Assembly: GCF_003967175.1 (NCBI RefSeq) | Contig: NZ_AP018553.1 | Span: 1,364,001 to 1,428,000, forward strand | Direction of reading: 5' to 3' | DNA: 64,000 nt | Origin: Sulfodiicoccus acidiphilus | GTDB lineage: Archaea > Thermoproteota > Thermoprotei_A > Sulfolobales > Sulfolobaceae | Part shown: positions 63,535 through 64,000 of the stretch, piece by piece | Position numbering within the stretch: the stretch's first letter is position 1 | Layout of the letters: the number at the start of each line of letters is the position of its first letter | Position numbers and translations under genes: made by a program | The notes under the pieces: generated by a model | What the model was told of the DNA's origin: nothing | The model's database searches: none | The model's input: only the letters and a program-made list of their open reading frames with translations

Positions 63535-64000
63535 ATGACTATTGATTACAATTCGGAGCCCTCCTTTCCGGAACTCAACGTTTACCCCCTCAGGTGGAAG
63601 TTCGACAACCAGGCTGGGTGGAAGCTTTACAGGAGGGCCAAGAGGGAACAGTGAGACGAGGACGAGATAGATTGGGGGAGGCTGAGAGAAGTGATCTCGG
63701 GTCTAGAGAGGCGAGAGAGGTTGGCTGTAGCCTATTGGTGGGCCATGCTCTCCAACTTCGACAACGCCACTCCGGTGTTCGCTCACGCCGTGGTCAAGGC
63801 TAGCGAGAGACACCTCCACAACGCGATCTCTGCCCTACTGACGACAATTACTTACGACGAAAATAGGCACAACCTAGTGTGCGGCAGATCTATCGACTCT
63901 GTGTTCCCTGGCTTTCCCTACGTCAAACCTAGGGACGAGTTGGAGGAGCGGGCCAGGCTCAACGTTCTCTGGACCTGATACGACGGCTCGAGGTATTGGG
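63535..64000 (+). pseudogene. R2-like ferritin-fold oxidase/ribonucleotide reductase small subunit homologue, with two in-frame TGA codons; runs off the window
   Basis: The frame from ATG 63535 reads LNVYPLRWKFDNQAGWKLYRRAKREQ, TGA (63652-63654), DEDEIDWGRLREVI...RERLAVAYWWAMLSNFDNATPVFA, DENRHN, PRDELEERARLNVLWT, TGA (63976-63978), YDGSRYW to the edge. All pieces stay in one frame with no indel. The second-half E-x-x-H motif (DENRHN) is that of di-iron R2 and R2lox-like proteins. Both TGA positions follow contexts where Trp would fit (REQ-W-DEDE; LWT-W-YDG). Either a decaying gene with two G-to-A changes or readthrough; see findings. Confidence 0.6.

Noticed and set aside
63652-63654. TGA as selenocysteine in the R2-like gene
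   Set aside because: Selenocysteine machinery is not known from Sulfolobales and no SECIS-like element was seen; Trp fits the context better.

Overview
The window looks like chromosome from a thermoacidophilic archaeon of the order Sulfolobales, with an unusually high GC content for that group (about 57% by eye). The order-level call rests on family content: the archaeal CoA genes (pantoate kinase plus phosphopantothenate synthetase), a MoaD-MoaE fusion, a ThiD-ThiN fusion, SsoPTP-like phosphatase, UPF0282, a DUF3211-like protein, a SegA/SegB-like partition pair, Sulfolobus-type pilus genes, and many TnpB-related insertion elements. Many first genes have a TATA-like box about 25-28 bp upstream of the start codon. 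This means leaderless transcripts, and I used that spacing to choose several starts. Downstream operon genes commonly overlap by ATGA or GTGA. The genus cannot be fixed from sequence alone.

Layout. 0-9 kb: CoA genes divergent from an FAD/Fe-S oxidoreductase, then a tight operon moaDE - thiDN - HD phosphohydrolase - pyrophosphatase - glycosyltransferase. 9-13.4 kb: a type IV pilus locus on the minus strand (pilin, membrane platform, ATPase). 13.6-23.9 kb: a divergent ketol-acid reductoisomerase homologue, tatA/tatC, VIT-type transporter, MBL protein, endonuclease V, phosphatase, transporters, nucleotidyltransferase, an ABC exporter and an enoyl-CoA hydratase. 24-28 kb: a small mobile element, TauE/SafE with DUF1634, and the SegAB-like partition operon carrying repeated TCTAGAGTC motifs. 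28.5-39 kb: glycolate-oxidase-like glcD/F/E genes, rhodanese, methyltransferase, radical SAM protein, acyl-CoA dehydrogenase and an orphan molybdenum hydroxylase large subunit. 39-50 kb: MazG, two transporters, a K+-channel-like RCK protein, agmatinase plus creatininase-family amidohydrolase, two enoyl-CoA hydratases, MscS and NadE. 50-58 kb: an insertion hot spot. 58-64 kb: ABC exporter, muconolactone isomerase-like protein, CitE-like lyase, cyclase, HIT protein, LysO exporter and an interrupted ferritin-like R2 gene.

Two window-wide themes stand out. First, at least ten genes are split by what looks like one missing base in a G or C run; adding one base restores a full conserved protein each time. 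This is most simply homopolymer error in the assembly, although -1 slippage or real decay cannot be excluded. Second, the window is littered with TnpB/omega-RNA relics. These include two almost identical elements of about 345 bp that have lost the TnpB body but keep the left end, a perfect 9-bp hairpin and the omega-RNA-like right end. One intact IS607-type transposon (serine recombinase plus TnpB) splits a TRIC/UPF0126 gene, and a neighbouring amino-acid permease gene is broken by another TnpB relic. The best candidates for something undescribed are the solo omega-RNA-like elements, the TCTAGAGTC sites embedded as Asp-Ser-Arg codons in segA/segB, the R2-like gene with two in-frame TGA codons at probable Trp positions, and an unassigned structured RNA candidate near 26.8 kb.
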